In this document: piece by piece, positions 33,791 to 46,668 of the stretch
How the letters are laid out: the number at the start of each line of letters is the position of its first letter
Numbering within the stretch: position 1 is the first letter of the stretch
Source: Puffinus mauretanicus
Taxonomy: Eukaryota; Chordata; Aves; Procellariiformes; Procellariidae
Direction: 5' to 3'
Length of the DNA: 64,000 bases
Assembly (NCBI GenBank): GCA_023333565.1
Contig: JAJKFH010000205.1
Span: 992,001 to 1,056,000 of the forward strand
Notes under the pieces: model-generated
What the model was told of the DNA's origin: nothing
Databases searched by the model: none
The model's input: only the letters and a program-made list of their open reading frames with translations
Position numbers and translations under genes: made by a program

Positions 33791-36639
33791 GAAAATAGAG
33801 AACAGATAAATTTCATTAACTCCCTTAGCTCGTAGGTTGACACACCCTACTACTCATAAACACAGGGATTAGCTAAGTCCTTCTAATAAACAGAAGAGCA
33901 AAAAAAAAGATCTGTCCACTATTGGTTTAAGGGATTTTGTGTTTACAAAGGAGAGGGGAGCATGTGTGAGCAAACCTGCTATTTAGCCCTGACTGAAGGA
34001 GGGTGAGAGTAGCCCAGAATGAGGAGAGAAAGGCTCTCCTCACAATCACTTGAACTTTTAAGAGAGTCCCCTCTACATAAAGGCTGGCAACGATGCCCTG
34101 CGCAGTCACCTTCACAATCCGTATAGACCAGCGTCTTTGCAACCCTTGCAAACACTTAGCTAGAGCATTTTTTTTGCTGGAAACCACAGCTAGAACCCCG
34201 ACCTGCACAGTAGTCTTGATAGGTAATTAACTGGACTGATTTCATTGCTTTTGTGCATGCATTCAACTAAACAGCACAAAGTAATGCTCCCCATTCTGGT
34301 AGATGAAAGAAGGCAAAATGCCTCCGTGCTCTCAGATCGTGTGGAAAGGGCAGGCTCTTCCAGAATTACTCGGGAAGCATTCAGCACCTGCTTCGCTAAC
34401 GCAGAACAGGCTTCCAAATCCCCTGCAGATTTTTTGCTCAACATTTGATATCCATTTTTCACATCCAATTATTAATCTGCATATACTGAATTCTTTGGTT
34501 TCTGCAGATCTGCCTGATTATTTAAGCCCTGAAATAAGAAGGCAGAAAATGAGAGAGAAAATGAGGATCTGATTCCCAGATGGATGCTAAAACTGGGAGG
34601 GAGGTGGGGGCACACAGACTAAGTCATTATAATTCAGGATTTATTTCTTGTACTGCAGCCTTACTAAACAAACATTTGGATCAGAAGAGGCAGGGTAGTT
34701 CAGGATTTAGTAGTGATTTCTGTGAATGACCCTGATTTATTCCAAGTTCTCAACACTAAAGCCTCAGATTTCAAGGTCTTCCCCATCTTCTGTTATTCAG
34801 GACCGTTGTCTTGATTTTACATTTCAACTCTCAGAGGAAGAACCATACCTTAACAAATCTATCACTACTGATACAATGGAATGCCTTTTATTTTTAATGT
34901 TGTCAGGATATGCACTGTTGTAGGCATTCCCAAAAATAGTGAAAGTGAAGAAGTCTAGAAAATAATCTCAGAGATCATTTTGTAAAAAGACACTTCTGTG
35001 AATAACCTCAGGTTCTTCTGGCCAGGAGAATAAAACTCTCATACGATTTTTTGTGTAAATCTGTCTTTTCACTAATGCCTTTTGAATTTTCACAAAACCC
35101 CAAATAAACAAGTCCATTCCTCTTTTTAAAATGTTTTCATTTTCTGATAAGGAATCAGATCCTGAAAAGGTCAGAAGCGGTACCAGCAGATTAGTAGGTG
35201 CTTCCACTGATTGCAACTGGGTTATGCAAAACACATCTCATTTCCTTTGAGCTCTCAAGCCAAGGTTTGAATACAGAGAGTGAGCAAATATAGAAGCACA
35301 GCTGCTTTAAGCTTCCTCCGATCCTCACTCATAATGCATAAGTGGTGCTCCTGCACCAAACTGCACTGCAAAAAAAACCAGCTGATCCTGAGTTTATCAG
35401 AACGCTACTGTTTAAATTGCACTTCAGTTTTTACATTTTCCCTTAGTATATTTTACGGGGGCCCTTGTAAATCTGATAAAATGCTGGAGCAGCTATAGCT
35501 ACTAAGTGTTGCTAATGTTTCCCTTCACAATTTTTTCTGATGCTCCCCACTGCCTCGTGTGGTCGTTGGGGTTGGCTGCCTCTAACTCAGCTCAAACAGA
35601 ACGCTTTATTTTGTTCTTTCCTTGTTTCAATGGATCAGAGACAGACACATATAACACCCTTCATGTGCACGTCCCAGAGTGCTTAGCACTCATTAAAATC
35701 AAATGAAATAAGAGAACATAAATTGCAAGGCAAATTAAATAATTCTTTAAGACTTGATTTTAATACACTCAACAACTAAAAACAACATGGCGGGGGGGAA
35801 ATCCACTATTAGATTAATTCAACTGCTTTATACTACCAGAGAAATAAAAAAAATTGGGGGTGAAGGCCTTGCTAGCTAGATGGCATATAAGGTAACACTC
35901 TGACTCACCTTGAGTAGTTTCAGGTCACATACGACCAGCTTAATTCATGGAAAAGATGACAATTTTTAGTTCTAAGCTTTAGAAATCATGTTAACAACTT
36001 CCTAGAAACTCTGAAGTGAGTGTCTGAGATCAGCTACCAATCTCTTAACCCTGCCTGGCTGCCCATGGACCCAGCTCACTGTACTTCCATCACCCAGCCA
36101 CCCGCATGGGCTACGATCTCTTCTGCAGAAAGAGCTCAGGAGAGATTTCCTACTGGCCTCGTGGTAAGTTCTGATTTGATCATCATCTGCATTCAATGGA
36201 AAAGCACCTACCACATGCAGTGTGTTTACGATCAGATCATTAACATCCAGTTCAAATAATGCTGCTTGGAAACTCCTTGGGCACCAGTTGCAGAAAACCT
36301 TCTTATGGTTATAAGCCCCTTTAGCTCACAGGAGACTTCAGCAATAAGGTCATCTGTCACGGACTAGATTCCAGGGTTTTCTGATGGCAGCGATGTGAAG
36401 CATGTGTCTTTTCAAGGCTACGTTGCATTCCAGCAGTGACTGTTAGGTAATATTCACAGGAGCTGCTGTTTTTAAGTGTGCAGTGATTGTGTACTCTGTT
36501 ACTCCATAGCACTAAGTGTGTCCAGTTCACATTACGTGACAGAGACAACAAGCAAAGCTGTTAAATTGTCCTCCTTGAACTTACAAACCTTTCCAAAGCA
36601 ACATCTCTGCACATGAGCAGCTTTGCGCCAACTGAAACC
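33791..36639. other. Noncoding stretch, no gene recognised
   Basis: Overlapping frames at 33927-34572 on both strands show no family signature. GATCCTGAAAAGG with CTTCCACTGATTGCAACTGG near 35159-35220 may be another trace of the old 'cattgacttcaatggg' repeat, too weak to call. Confidence 0.5.
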
Positions 36640-37165
36640 GCTCTGCTTATCCGTGTTAAGCCTGCCATGCAGGAGACCATTTCCTCTTATTTTCCCCCCA
36701 TAAAAAGTTAAATTATTTAAAAAAAAAAAAAAAAGAAAAGAAAAGAAACATTTTCTTGAGTGGTTGCAGGTCACTCTGGATCAGTGAGGTTTAACTTTAG
36801 TGTGTTGTGATGAAATATTAATACCGAGTCAGTGTGTTTATTTCTTCAAGCGTCTGGAGCCGCTGAGTGTTTATGCCTCAAGATTAGCAGGAAGTGTGCC
36901 CATGCATAGCAGCCCTGTACTTAGAAAGTCCGAGATTTCAACATTTGAAGACTGTCCATGGCAAATCAGCTGCATCGGATTGTGTGTCAGTTCTGCTGTG
37001 AGACAGAGAGTTGTTCCCACGAGATTTCAATCCCATAACAAACCAACAGATTGTCAGGTTAATAACAGTGTTAGAAAGGCATGTCTCAGTCCCTTCGTTT
37101 CCACTGGAAAGTATTCAGACTTATCTGGAGCAAGCAAAATTAGACCATAAACTTACCACCAGCAG
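36640..37165. promoter_or_regulatory. Candidate conserved noncoding block
   Basis: Apart from an A/GAAAA low-complexity run at 36719-36748, the block is repeat-free. It has sites such as GTCAGTGTGTTTATTTCTTC near 36828 (forkhead-like), ATGCATAGC near 36902, GATTGTCAGG near 37050 and GTTAATAAC near 37059. The 116-codon frame at 36800-37150 overlaps another plus-strand frame and has no motif, so I do not call it coding. Confidence 0.3.
36719..36748. repeat. Poly-A / (GAAAA)n low-complexity run
   Basis: Sixteen A are followed by three GAAAA-type units. Confidence 0.9.
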
Positions 37166-40100
37166 CCGAGATGGTAAGAGGGTCCCAATTTATTCTTTGT
37201 GACAGAAATGCCCTCTGGTCAGGTATAGTTTGCTTTATGTTTCAGCATCTAAGACGTTACCTGTTAAGAAGATAAAGAGAAATTCAGTTCTCTAACTTTT
37301 GAAGAAAATATATGAACTCATCATATGGTAAATGGACACCGTTCGGTGGGTTATAAAAGACTTCCAGAGCACCTCTTGTAAGACGCAGCCACAGCAAACG
37401 CTCAGAGAGGTGGGGCCGGGAGAATTGTTTGCACAGAAGGCCGGGACGCCGAGGGTTGAACGAGTGCCAGGAAATCTATAGCCTCTCTCAAACCCAGCCT
37501 GCACCAGTTCACTCCATAAACATGCAGGACAGGAAGCCACTTGCCTTTCCCATTTGAAAGGTTAGAAGGGTCCTAAAGGAAGGGCAAGCGTAGGAGCAAA
37601 GGCAAACGTAGAGGAAAAAGGATGCTGCAACGTCCTGCCCCAGTTTCAGAGCCTGTTTGGGGGCAGATGCACTTCCCCTGTTCTACAACAAGTGGAAACA
37701 GGATTTGTATTTTGGCTGAGAGTCTCTCTCATGTCATTTACATGGGGCCATCTCAGAATTAGTCTTTTTAGGTGGGTGTTTCTCCAAATGGATGAGTCAC
37801 GAAACCAAGGTCCTGGCCCGACAGCAATGTTCAGTCTAGATTTCCTTGCTATAGTTTTCAGTCTGGCACTGGCAATCAGTGCCAAAGCAGCTAGAGTTGC
37901 TTGAAAGGAAATGCAAGCTACTAGACTAGTTTGCCTCTGCTGTACAGGAGGAAATACGTTACAATGCATTACAGCTTACTATGCAGAGTAATTTTGCTGC
38001 AAACAGTAGCCCAAGATGCCTTTCAGAGTGATATACAAAATGTTAGCGTGGTGAGAGAAAGTTACCAGACATAAGGATTCTACGGGACATAAGGAATCCC
38101 TGCACGGGCAGAGATTGATTGGAAAAATTTACAATGCAGAAAGCTGAGGGGATGCTGCTTGGCAAAGGTGGCTCACACTGACAGCGATCGGATGTGACCG
38201 AGTGGACAGAGGGAAGCCACACTGATTGTCATGGGAGGGACACACTGGTGAGGTTTCTGAGGAAGGCTGAGGTTTCAAAATGGCTCGCTCTCATACAGGG
38301 AAGGATGAGGCAGGCTCAGAGCAGCAAAATCAGCCTGTTTGTTCTCGTGCCTGTGCTCACATTTGGTGTTCAAGCCTGGCATATAGGTGGTGTGAATATG
38401 GCATTCAAACTGGCCAAGTTCATGTCTAGTGGATCCTTGCTGACGTTATATAGCAGAGTTTCCTAAAACACTTGAAGATGATTCAATACTCCACCGACTG
38501 CACTTAGTCGATATACACACTGGTATAGAGGATTTTTAATTCTAGTGCAATTATGTAAGAAAAAAATTAATGGACGTGATTAAAAAATTTATCATCTCTA
38601 CTACTTTAAAGGCAAAAGTCAATAAATATTCCTTTCTAAAGAATGGTGCCAACTTCACTTACATTCTACACACCTCAGTATATATTAAACTAATTTATAA
38701 CGGCAGTATACAGCTGTGTAAATTTGAGAGCAAACAGAGATGCTGCTGTGATCCTACAGAACTGTAATCATTAAGGTAGCAGCATGGTATTCAGAACAGG
38801 GGCTGGTTCTGCCCTTTTAATAATTCTTTTACATACCTGAAAAAGAGGAGAAAGGCAAATATTCATGCCCCTTTAAGAGCCCCTCCAAAAATAAAGATAT
38901 GTATGTAGACAGAAACACACACAAAGAGATTATCTCCGCTTGACATAAACACTTGCAGTGTAAGTAGTAAGACACACACACAAAGATGAAAAAATAAATT
39001 AGATAAGTCATAATAGTACTATAATAAAACTATAAAGCAGGAAACTGCTCCAGGCATTTGACATGCATCTTGGCACTTTTAATGAGGGGAAAAAAAAGAC
39101 TCAAAGTGCATCCTCAAGAGCTTATGAGTGTGCATGTATGTGTGTGCATGTGAATGCGTGTGTAAGAGGGAGAGAAGGCGGTGATGGTTCTCGAGGGGGA
39201 GAAGGATGCTGTTCACCGAGGCCCATCAGGTAGCAGTAAATCTCCACCGTCGGGCGCACCCCGCCTTGCTCCTCACGCTACATTAGGCATGTTGTACTCC
39301 CTTTGGTTTATGGAGGGTTGTGGTGCTAAATGAGCTAGAACAAGAGCTGCAGTATCAGGGGATCTAGTGACTGTCTCTACCAAGCAGCTCCACTAAGTGA
39401 GGATTTCTCCATTTCCCTCTTCCTTGCTTAGGATTGTGCCAGGAAAGGAGTCAAACACCCAGCCCCCCAACTCCTGCAAGTGATTTATGCACACCCCAAG
39501 TTTCTGGTTCTGTATTCTGCATTCCAGGCTCTGGGAAAGGTGTCATTTATCTCAGCTGTCACTAAAATACAGTTTGGTGACTTCTTTCTTAATTTATTAG
39601 CTTCTACTTTGCAGAGAAGCAGAGCATTTGCAATTTCCTACCAAATCACTGGCATTTTTGGATGTACAGGGCACATGGCAGCATTCTTTGGAAAAGCAGA
39701 AATATGTGCAAGCATACCTTAAGCCCATGGGTTGGATTGTAACATTCAGAGCTGCTGCTGCCCTCTGGCATTGTCAGCCCCTCCTGGAACCAGCTTTCAT
39801 CCTATCTCTCCCTCACTATCCTTCAGTTGCCTCTTGACCTTTCAGTATTTTAAATCGATTCATTTTCATTTTTTATTATCTTTAACTAACAGCCACAGTT
39901 CAGGCCACCGCTGTATTATTTTCATGCCATAAAAGATTAAGAGCAAGTTTTGCACAAGCGTGTAGGCCATGCAGGAATATAGGCGGGCAAAAATCCAAAA
40001 CCAAATCATTTGCCAGACATTCATAACATTTCAAAACATGTTTCCATGTCACATTGGGGCAAAAAATCAAAATGTTTTAATGGAAAAAAGAAATGAGATG

Positions 40101-40529
40101 GGATGTTAGAGTAAACCAGCAGTCTGCACATTTTTAATGTACTGAATGTGGATTCAAGTTCCTTCTGGAAACTGAAGATGCAGCTTCAACCTTTGGTTTT
40201 CAGAGCACTCCATTATGGGACTCTAATCTGCCTGATAGTTGCTGAATTCTGACCAGTATTATGAAAACGTCACTTTAACAATCACACTGTTGTCTGCATT
40301 AGGGAACAGATATCTGCACTGACAAAAACACACACAATAAGAAAACACAATCTGAACTAGACCTACAGGATGATCAGCTTAGTATTAACTACCCCATCTC
40401 AGAGAATACGTTGTGTTTTTGTGAAAATCTAACCAATACTTAGCTATAGATGAAAAGCAAATGAAAAGTCAGCAAAAAAGCCAAAAAATAAACTTCATGT
40501 TACCACCATTGACTCCAGTATCTCCGATA
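37166..40529. other. Noncoding stretch, no gene recognised
   Basis: It contains a degenerate TG/CATG run at 39127-39164 and a short CpG-bearing patch at about 39175-39280 (CCACCGTCGGGCGCACCCCG). Frames at 37646-37969 and 38194-38466 have no recognised domain. Confidence 0.5.
39127..39164. repeat. Degenerate (TG)n microsatellite
   Basis: Repeated GTGTGCATGTATGTGTGTGC-type sequence with CATG interruptions. Confidence 0.8.
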
Positions 40530-40975
40530 TCACATGCAGTTCTAGTTGCCTCAGAGAAATGTAACAGCAGAATTACAAAAAGTACAACAGAAAAAGCAAC
40601 GGGGTTGAACAGAGATATACAGGAAGGACTAGACAGACTAAACAGACTTCTAGAAAAGAGGGATGACCAGGGAGGGATTACAGTAGAGGTCTGCAAAAAC
40701 AGAGATCAGTAAGAACTACAAGACCATCAACCGTATGAGGACAGTTATTAGGAAACAGTTATTCACTGGTTCTAATCAAGCAAGAACTAGGGATTACCGA
40801 ATGAAACAGAGAGAAGGCTTCAAGATGCAAAAGAAAGAATCTTTTCATCCTATATGTGTTTAAACTGGCACTTGTTGCTAAGGGATGTCCTGAAGACCCA
40901 AAAATATGAGCACTTTAGAAAAAAAAGGAATTAGAGAGTTTCATGAGGACAGGTTGGCCCACATGGATAATAACA
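40530..40975 (+). mobile_element. Old CR1 LINE fragment (ORF2 C-terminal region)
   Basis: The order of phrases matches an ancient sense-strand CR1. They are CAGTTCTAGTTGCCTCA, AGCAGAATTACAAAAAGTAC, GGGATTACAGTAGAGGTCTG (for 'ggggatatgatagaggtcta'), CAGTTATTCACTGG, AAGAACTAGGGATTACCGAA (for 'aagaactaggggtcaccaaatg'), AGAAAGAATCTTTTCATCC (for 'aggaagttctttttca') and AATTAGAGAGTTTCATGAGG ACAGG (for 'ttagataagttcatggaggatagg'). Frameshifts and a deletion near 40635 break the reading frame, so the small open frame at 40461-40712 is an accident inside it. It is far more diverged than the CR1 at 25533-25980. Confidence 0.75.
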
Positions 40976-42224
40976 AACATTTGCTGGGAGCCTGGGGTAC
41001 ATCAGGACACGCAATCATGGTCTTATTACAGGAAAGGGAGCACCTATCTTGGATGTCACATGCTTTTGCAGCAAAGATGGTGTAATTGCGGGACCAAAGT
41101 AACCAAACATACCACAAACTACCTGTCTGCCTCCCTAAATACAGACAGGCACCCTCAAATGTGCAGGGGAAAGCCAACTGTGGGACACCCGAGTTTCAGG
41201 TGATCATAGGAGGTTTTAGCCTGTAACCTCCTGTCCTTCCCTCTTTATCTGAGAATGCCAGGACCTTCCCTTGCTCAGCATAAAGCCTTTCTGGAACTGT
41301 ATGTTTTTTGGAAACATATGACATGGTATCTAGAAAGCCAAACTGCTAACCAACACCACCACCATAGTAGACTTTTAACACAAGTTTATATATATCAGAA
41401 TTCATAATTTCAGGAATGAAAAAATAGTATAAATCTTTAAAATGCCTACCCTGACTCTGATATGAACCCAATTTTGTCGGTGCTGGGAAAGAAAAAGGAA
41501 ATTTATTTTATTGTTACCCTAATACCCTGTAAAGTTTTTTAAAAAAAACCCAATAATCCAAAGACCCAGGATGGAGAAAACCATCGTAGAGGTTTAGTTC
41601 TGGTTTCTTCCCACTCTCACAATGCCACTTGTTCATACAGAAAAAACGTTCTCTACAAATATCCAACTTATTGCATATCCTGATGGCTATAATCACCCAT
41701 ATGGAGGGCATTATGACAGCCCACCAGGACAAAAATAAGGAAAATGATTTAGAGGCAATGCTTAGCAGAACATATAGTATCCCGCCCTCTTGCTTCCTGA
41801 CCATCTTGGTAAGAAAGTATTTGCTTGATTGCTTTAAGAAGTTCTTGGCCACACCTCATTTAACTTATTTTCCAGATCAATCAGGTCAAGTCCCTGAAAA
41901 ATCCCCTCAGGTTGCCTTTTAAACATTGACTTGTTGCCTTTTAAGCAAACAAAATAGAAGTTTCTTTTTCAACTGGCACGAGCTGGAGTCCAGATGCAGG
42001 GCTCCAACCCAAAAACAGCATTCAGGAAAGGACCCACATACCAAGAAGGATGACTGATTTTTGCCTGCACTTCCCCTCCCCTTTTTTTCCTGCCTTGGGA
42101 AATATTTGGGATGCACAAGTAGACAGCCTTTTTTAGGCATCGCCTGCTTCTAGGAAGAAAAGAGTGGGTGAATGGATACAATAGGCCCAGAAAGTAGAGC
42201 TGTTTAATCAAAACCAGTCACGAA
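40976..42224. other. Noncoding stretch, nothing recognised
   Basis: Overlapping frames on both strands at 41514-41922 lack any protein family. This may include more of the CR1 3' end just after 40975, but I cannot trace it. Confidence 0.5.
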
Positions 42225-42540
42225 CAAAAGAAAGCCAAGGAGCCCAGGAGGATAATTATATTTCACACATCAATTAACATTCTTTCGCTGCCACTTAAGA
42301 AATCCTATTTAATTGCCCTGCCTAAGTCCTGATTGTATAAGATGTCGTACAGAAGGTGAATTGGCTACAGCGGAGGATGCCATGTTATAGAAAGCACACA
42401 AAGCTGTGTCAGTAGAAAGTCCGTCTTTCTGGTGTGTTAACCCTGCCTGTTCACTTGCACGGAGAGCACTAATGCGTACTTAGCCTTAACAGGATCACAG
42501 GCAGTGATCCAAAATCTAATCTCAGCCACCCTACAGTACT
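42225..42540. promoter_or_regulatory. Candidate regulatory block with short palindrome
   Basis: GAGGATAATTATATTTCACA, ACATCAATTAACATTC and CTATTTAATTGCC are homeodomain-type sites in a repeat-free block. GGATCAC (42492-42498) and GTGATCC (42504-42510) form a 7-bp inverted repeat with a 5-base gap, a layout compatible with a dimeric factor. The call is inferred. Confidence 0.3.
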
Positions 42541-42639
42541 TACAGCGTCAGCTCTTTATATTCATATCACAATAGCAGCTAAAGGCTTCAAGAGAGCTCT
42601 ATAAACATAACAAGACACTTTCTCCCTGATAATCTTAAA

Positions 42640-42775
42640 GGCAAGGAAAAGGAAGCATGCCTTCACTAAAGGCAGGGAACTCAGCCTTGGACAGATTGAG
42701 CAATTTAATTAAGCAAGGTCATGAGAGAAGAGCTAGGAAGTGGCCTCGGATCTCTGAGTCTCGGTTTCTTAATAT
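42640..42775 (-). mobile_element. MIR-like (CORE-SINE) fragment
   Basis: On the plus strand AGGCAGGGAACTCAGCCTTG, then ACAGATTGAGCAATTTAATT, AAGCAAGGTCATGAGAGAAG and AGCTAGGAAGTGG follow antisense MIR: 'gatgaggaaactgaggcacagagaggttaagtaacttgcccaaggtcacacag', then 'agtggcagagctggga'. Open frames that start here and run on to 43182 are chance. Confidence 0.55.
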
Positions 42776-44214
42776 CAGGTATTTTTCTTTCACTGGGATT
42801 TCTAAATACCACGGTAACAGAAGAAACACGATCATCATCATCATTCTCAAATCGATTTTTCATTCAAAGAAGAGGGAGTTTGGGAAAAGGTCAGTATGCC
42901 CAGTGGTTTGCAAACATAAAATACATTTTTCCAATGCATAGAAACATCAAAAAAAGAAAAAGTTTGAAAGCTAAGCAAACCATTTCTACTGGAAAACCCA
43001 TGAAAAAGCAAGCCAAAATACTTTTATGGTTATTTATTGGAACACATTTAAACATTACACGGGTGGCAAGTCAACGAGCATCCTCTGCCGGCCCTCTGGG
43101 TCACACCACAGGCGTCCTCAGCAGAGAAATGTTTCCCAAACCTTTACTCCCATCACACAGCAACCCACCTCTTCTGGGGTAAGATTTTTGTAGCATTTTT
43201 TTGTTTGCTTTTCACTAATCAGACTACATTTTTTCAGAGGCCATCCTGAAATCACCTATGTTGTCATTCCCGTAGGAGCACAGACCTGCCTCGCACAGCA
43301 AGACTTCAAAGCAGCCAGCGCCGTGGCTTGCACCAAAGAGTTAAGCCAGGATGGTTCATATTTGCCATTTCTTCTCCCTTCCCCTAAATTCTCCAAAAAG
43401 GACTTTGACTGTGTAATTGCATCTGCAGGGGCGCTTCTACTAGCATAAGTGTGTTGATTTGACATCCAGCTCTACTTCTTCCATCTTCTTAACCAATTAT
43501 GCCAACAAAACTATTACATTTAGAATAAGCCTCAAATATAGACTGGATAATATATAACAACTAATAAATTCAAAGCACGCTAACATCAGGATATCTACAG
43601 AATTACAGGATTTAATCCAGCCACCCAGAATAATAATTTTTAAAAGTCTTACAGGAAAAATAAATTAACTGCTCTCCATGTAGTGAGGATAATGCAAGTT
43701 GAATTGTTTGGTGCGTCTTTATTGGGTGCTGTATATCTGATAAAGCAAAACCATATTAAAGATACAGCATGTTGTTATTTTTAAGTCATGTGATTTTCTC
43801 TATCACTAAGAAGTAACAGATTTTATTGAATAAAATATTTAAAAATATATGGATTGTGACAGCCACCAAAAAATGAGTAAACAGAAAATCATGAAGATTT
43901 TTTCCTGTTCTTTGAAGTGAAGACACTTTTTTTCACCTAAAAATATACTAAATAGATTTAAATTAACTGAAAACACTACTACTTTTTTTGATTAATTGCA
44001 TGATCCTTCCACAAAGTATTTGACTCCTTAGGCAGTCTCGCCATATGGACTTAAAAGTCTCCACGGATGGACTGCAGCTCCACCATAGATCTGTTTCAAA
44101 TCAGCTCTCTATGCTGAGTGTCTACAGAAGGAGCTATTTATGAAAACAGACTTAGGAACTTCTGATTTGAAGGCACTGATTTTTTTTAAACATTTAATTG
44201 CTAATAAATTTTAC

Positions 44215-44262
44215 TTGCTATTATAAAATAGTAATTATTATTATAATTATTAATTTCTTATT
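44215..44262. repeat. AT-rich low-complexity tract
   Basis: A run of TTATTATAATTATTAATT-type words with almost no G or C. Confidence 0.75.
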
Positions 44263-45186
44263 AACACAATTCCATGCTGTTTTTCATATCTAAGGGGTGG
44301 GGTTTTTAAACAAAAAAAAAAGGTAAATTTTTGGTTTATAAAACACATCTCTAGAGCACAGAACAAACATATAAAATTTAATTAGCTACAAACTTGAGCT
44401 AAAGAAAATACAATGTCTCCACTTTGTTCATGAGAGTGACACAGAGGATAAATCTTTTATTCAAAGCCCTCTGGTAAATTTTTTTTGACAGGAGCGAGAT
44501 TATAACTAAGGAGTTCCTTGCTCCCCATCCAGCACTTACTCCGCGAATTCATGCTGCCTTCACAAGCTTCATAAAGTTTCACTGTGCAGTGCAAGTTTGT
44601 GGAATAGAATATAATCTCCCTGTTGCATCAAAACCAGTATTTTAAACAGGCCAGCTGGCTCCCCTCCTGACATTAAATCATGTCAGGCTCCCTGCTGCAT
44701 TTCAATAGTTAACACACACACATAATGCCTTTTCTCTGAACCCTCGCATCTTCCTGCGCAACTACTGGGGAGAAGAGAAGATGGAAAAGCAAATGCAAAG
44801 GAAGACGTGTGAAGTAGGAAGTCACTGGGCTGGTGATGCCAGAAGGCACTGTGGTTAGAGCAGAAGCATTCAGAACTAAGCGCTATGTGAAATTTAGGGT
44901 GGCCGTTACAGCCACAGTGCCTGTATGGGGCAAGGCAGAGTATGAGCACACTGGTAACACTCAGAGAGGACCTGCCCCAGGCTGCACCAGTTGCAGGAGC
45001 CTGCACCACGGAGGCACCCGACAGCCGTGCTCCAGTGCCCTCTGCAAAAGTATCATCCTAGACACTCACAGCCTACAGATTGGCTTTAAGTTTCATAACC
45101 ATCCTACAACATTTTGTAGTTACAGTAACGATAGGTCTGGATATCTCATCTCTACATTTAAGTGTCCAGATTCTTCTGAGTCTGAC

Positions 45187-45240
45187 CCATTTGCTGCCAT
45201 GAATGGTATCCTGAAGTCAACAGGAACTGAGCTCACGCGT
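45187..45240. repeat. Possible ancient amniote repeat trace
   Basis: CCATTTGCTGCCATGAATGG, then ATCCTGAAGTCAACAGGAAC and TGAGC, recall the old phrase 'cctactgaagtcaatgggaactgagc'. Weak by itself, but it agrees with the clearer copies at 13.7, 18.4 and 26.7 kb. Confidence 0.3.
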
Positions 45241-46406
45241 AATGTTTAGCGTGACCTAAAGTGATGTCTTTTAAGAAGGAAGGGAGAGGCTTTGGATCTG
45301 ATTCACAGAGGTAGTAAGGTGCTTGTGCTGTTCGTTTAATAAACTTGTAGGAAGTAAACAGAAAGGAATCCCAGACATCACTTGAGGAAACTAAAGCAAA
45401 GGTGAACTTTTACCATCATTAATGAGGGTGAATTAAAATAGAAGAGAGGGCCACCGTGATGTTCCTTTTTTACCAAACAAATGCATACCAGTTTTAATGT
45501 GATACATACCCACTAAACCATTAAAGCTTATTTTCATATGTAGCCAACATTTTTGTGGATGCTATTTTATATCTGCAATTTCCTCACCTAGACATGCAAC
45601 TCCTTGTCTTACCCTATATACCCACCCTCGTAGTCACAAGCCTTGTTACTGTTATTTCTGAAAAGAGACTGCAAAGGCAAAAATGGAAGTAAACTTTTTG
45701 TGAGTGCAAAACCATATCATGCAAAGCTCAGGCAAGATTAGTGCTCGCAAAAAAAAAAGAAAAATGCAGATCATTTCTTTGAACCTCAAGTACTAGTGAT
45801 TTGTTAAATCAGCATTGTCGTAGATTAGCAAGTGAGAGTTTCCAAACCTGAGCTGCAACACTGATACTGGCAGGAATTTCATAGTAATAAAGTCTCTTTC
45901 CTCAAATCCGCAGCAGAATTTTACAGGGTATCTCATCAGTAACACAGATTATTGCAAGCATATCAAACGTCCCCTGTATCTTCAGTGACTTTCAGTAAAA
46001 GATCTAATCAATCTACGTCTCTGGCCTCATCTTAAAGTTTTTCAATGCCTAGACTCTGAAAAATCTAAATATTTGAAATGAAGGCTGCAATGGATAACAA
46101 ATACCACGAGGAATTAAGGACCACCACAATCCCTACTGCCTTCAGTACTACATTCATATCACCTTTCCACCTTCCTTCTCAAATACAAGCAAAGAATGGC
46201 ACAAATATTTAAAATCAAACAAAGAAACAAAAAGCCTTCAAACAGGCTTTCTGAACAGTAGAAAAGGTAGCCGGAGACAGGGCACTGCCAAAGAAAGGAT
46301 AAGATTAATAAACCCATGACACATTAGTCACATCTCTCAAGGCACTATAGTAAGATGCTTGGAACTACACTAATGAGGGATATACAAGGAACAGGACAGA
46401 AAAGAA

Positions 46407-46668
46407 GGATGGTTTAATGGCTGAAGGACTTCACCGGGAATCGGAATGTTTGTTTTCTACTTTCAATTTGCTACAGACTTCCCGGATGATACCAGACCAG
46501 TTACTTAATTTGCCCGTCAGTTTTTTAAGCAGCATAATAGTAATAGCTCTTCTTTCCCCATCCCTGCACATCCCTCTCCAAAATTTTGTTTTTCTTTTTT
46601 TTTTTTTTCCTTACAGAGTGGACTGTAAGCTCTCTAGGACCGTCACACTGTACAGCATAGGCAACACA
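46407..46668 (+). mobile_element. Near full-length MIR-like SINE
   Basis: The whole order of a sense-strand MIR-type SINE is present. The tRNA-derived head is GGATGGTTTAATGGCTGAAG GAC (for 'agtgtagtggttagagcac'), then CCGGGAATCGGAATG (for 'ctgggaatcaggag'). The core is AGACCAGTTACTTAATTTGC (for 'gggcaagtcacttaacctc'), then CAGTTTTTTAAGCAGCATAA and TAGTAATAGC (for 'cagtttccccatctgtaaaatggggataatagta'). The tail is ACTGTAAGCTCTCTAGGACC and CACTGTACAGCATAGG, as in bird/reptile members. Length, about 262 bp, fits the family. A T-rich insertion at about 46587-46609 breaks it. Such SINEs depended on LINE machinery and are long dead. Confidence 0.75.

Larger units (their letters stand above)
42776..46406. 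other. AT-rich noncoding stretch, no gene recognised
   Basis: The longest frames, 42721-43182 (153 codons) and 44833-45249 (138 codons), have no domain or splice context. A/T-rich low complexity occurs at 44215-44262. A weak ancient-repeat trace is listed at 45187-45240. Confidence 0.5.

Noticed and set aside
40461..40712. 83-codon frame ending in a coiled-coil-like stretch
   Set aside because: It lies mostly within the decayed CR1 at 40530-40975, in a frame created by indels.
42721..43182. 153-codon plus-strand open frame
   Set aside because: It begins inside a MIR-like fragment and has lysine/serine-rich sequence from A-rich DNA; no homology recognised.
44833..45249. 138-codon plus-strand open frame
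   Set aside because: Overlaps an antisense frame and an ancient repeat trace; no protein family visible.
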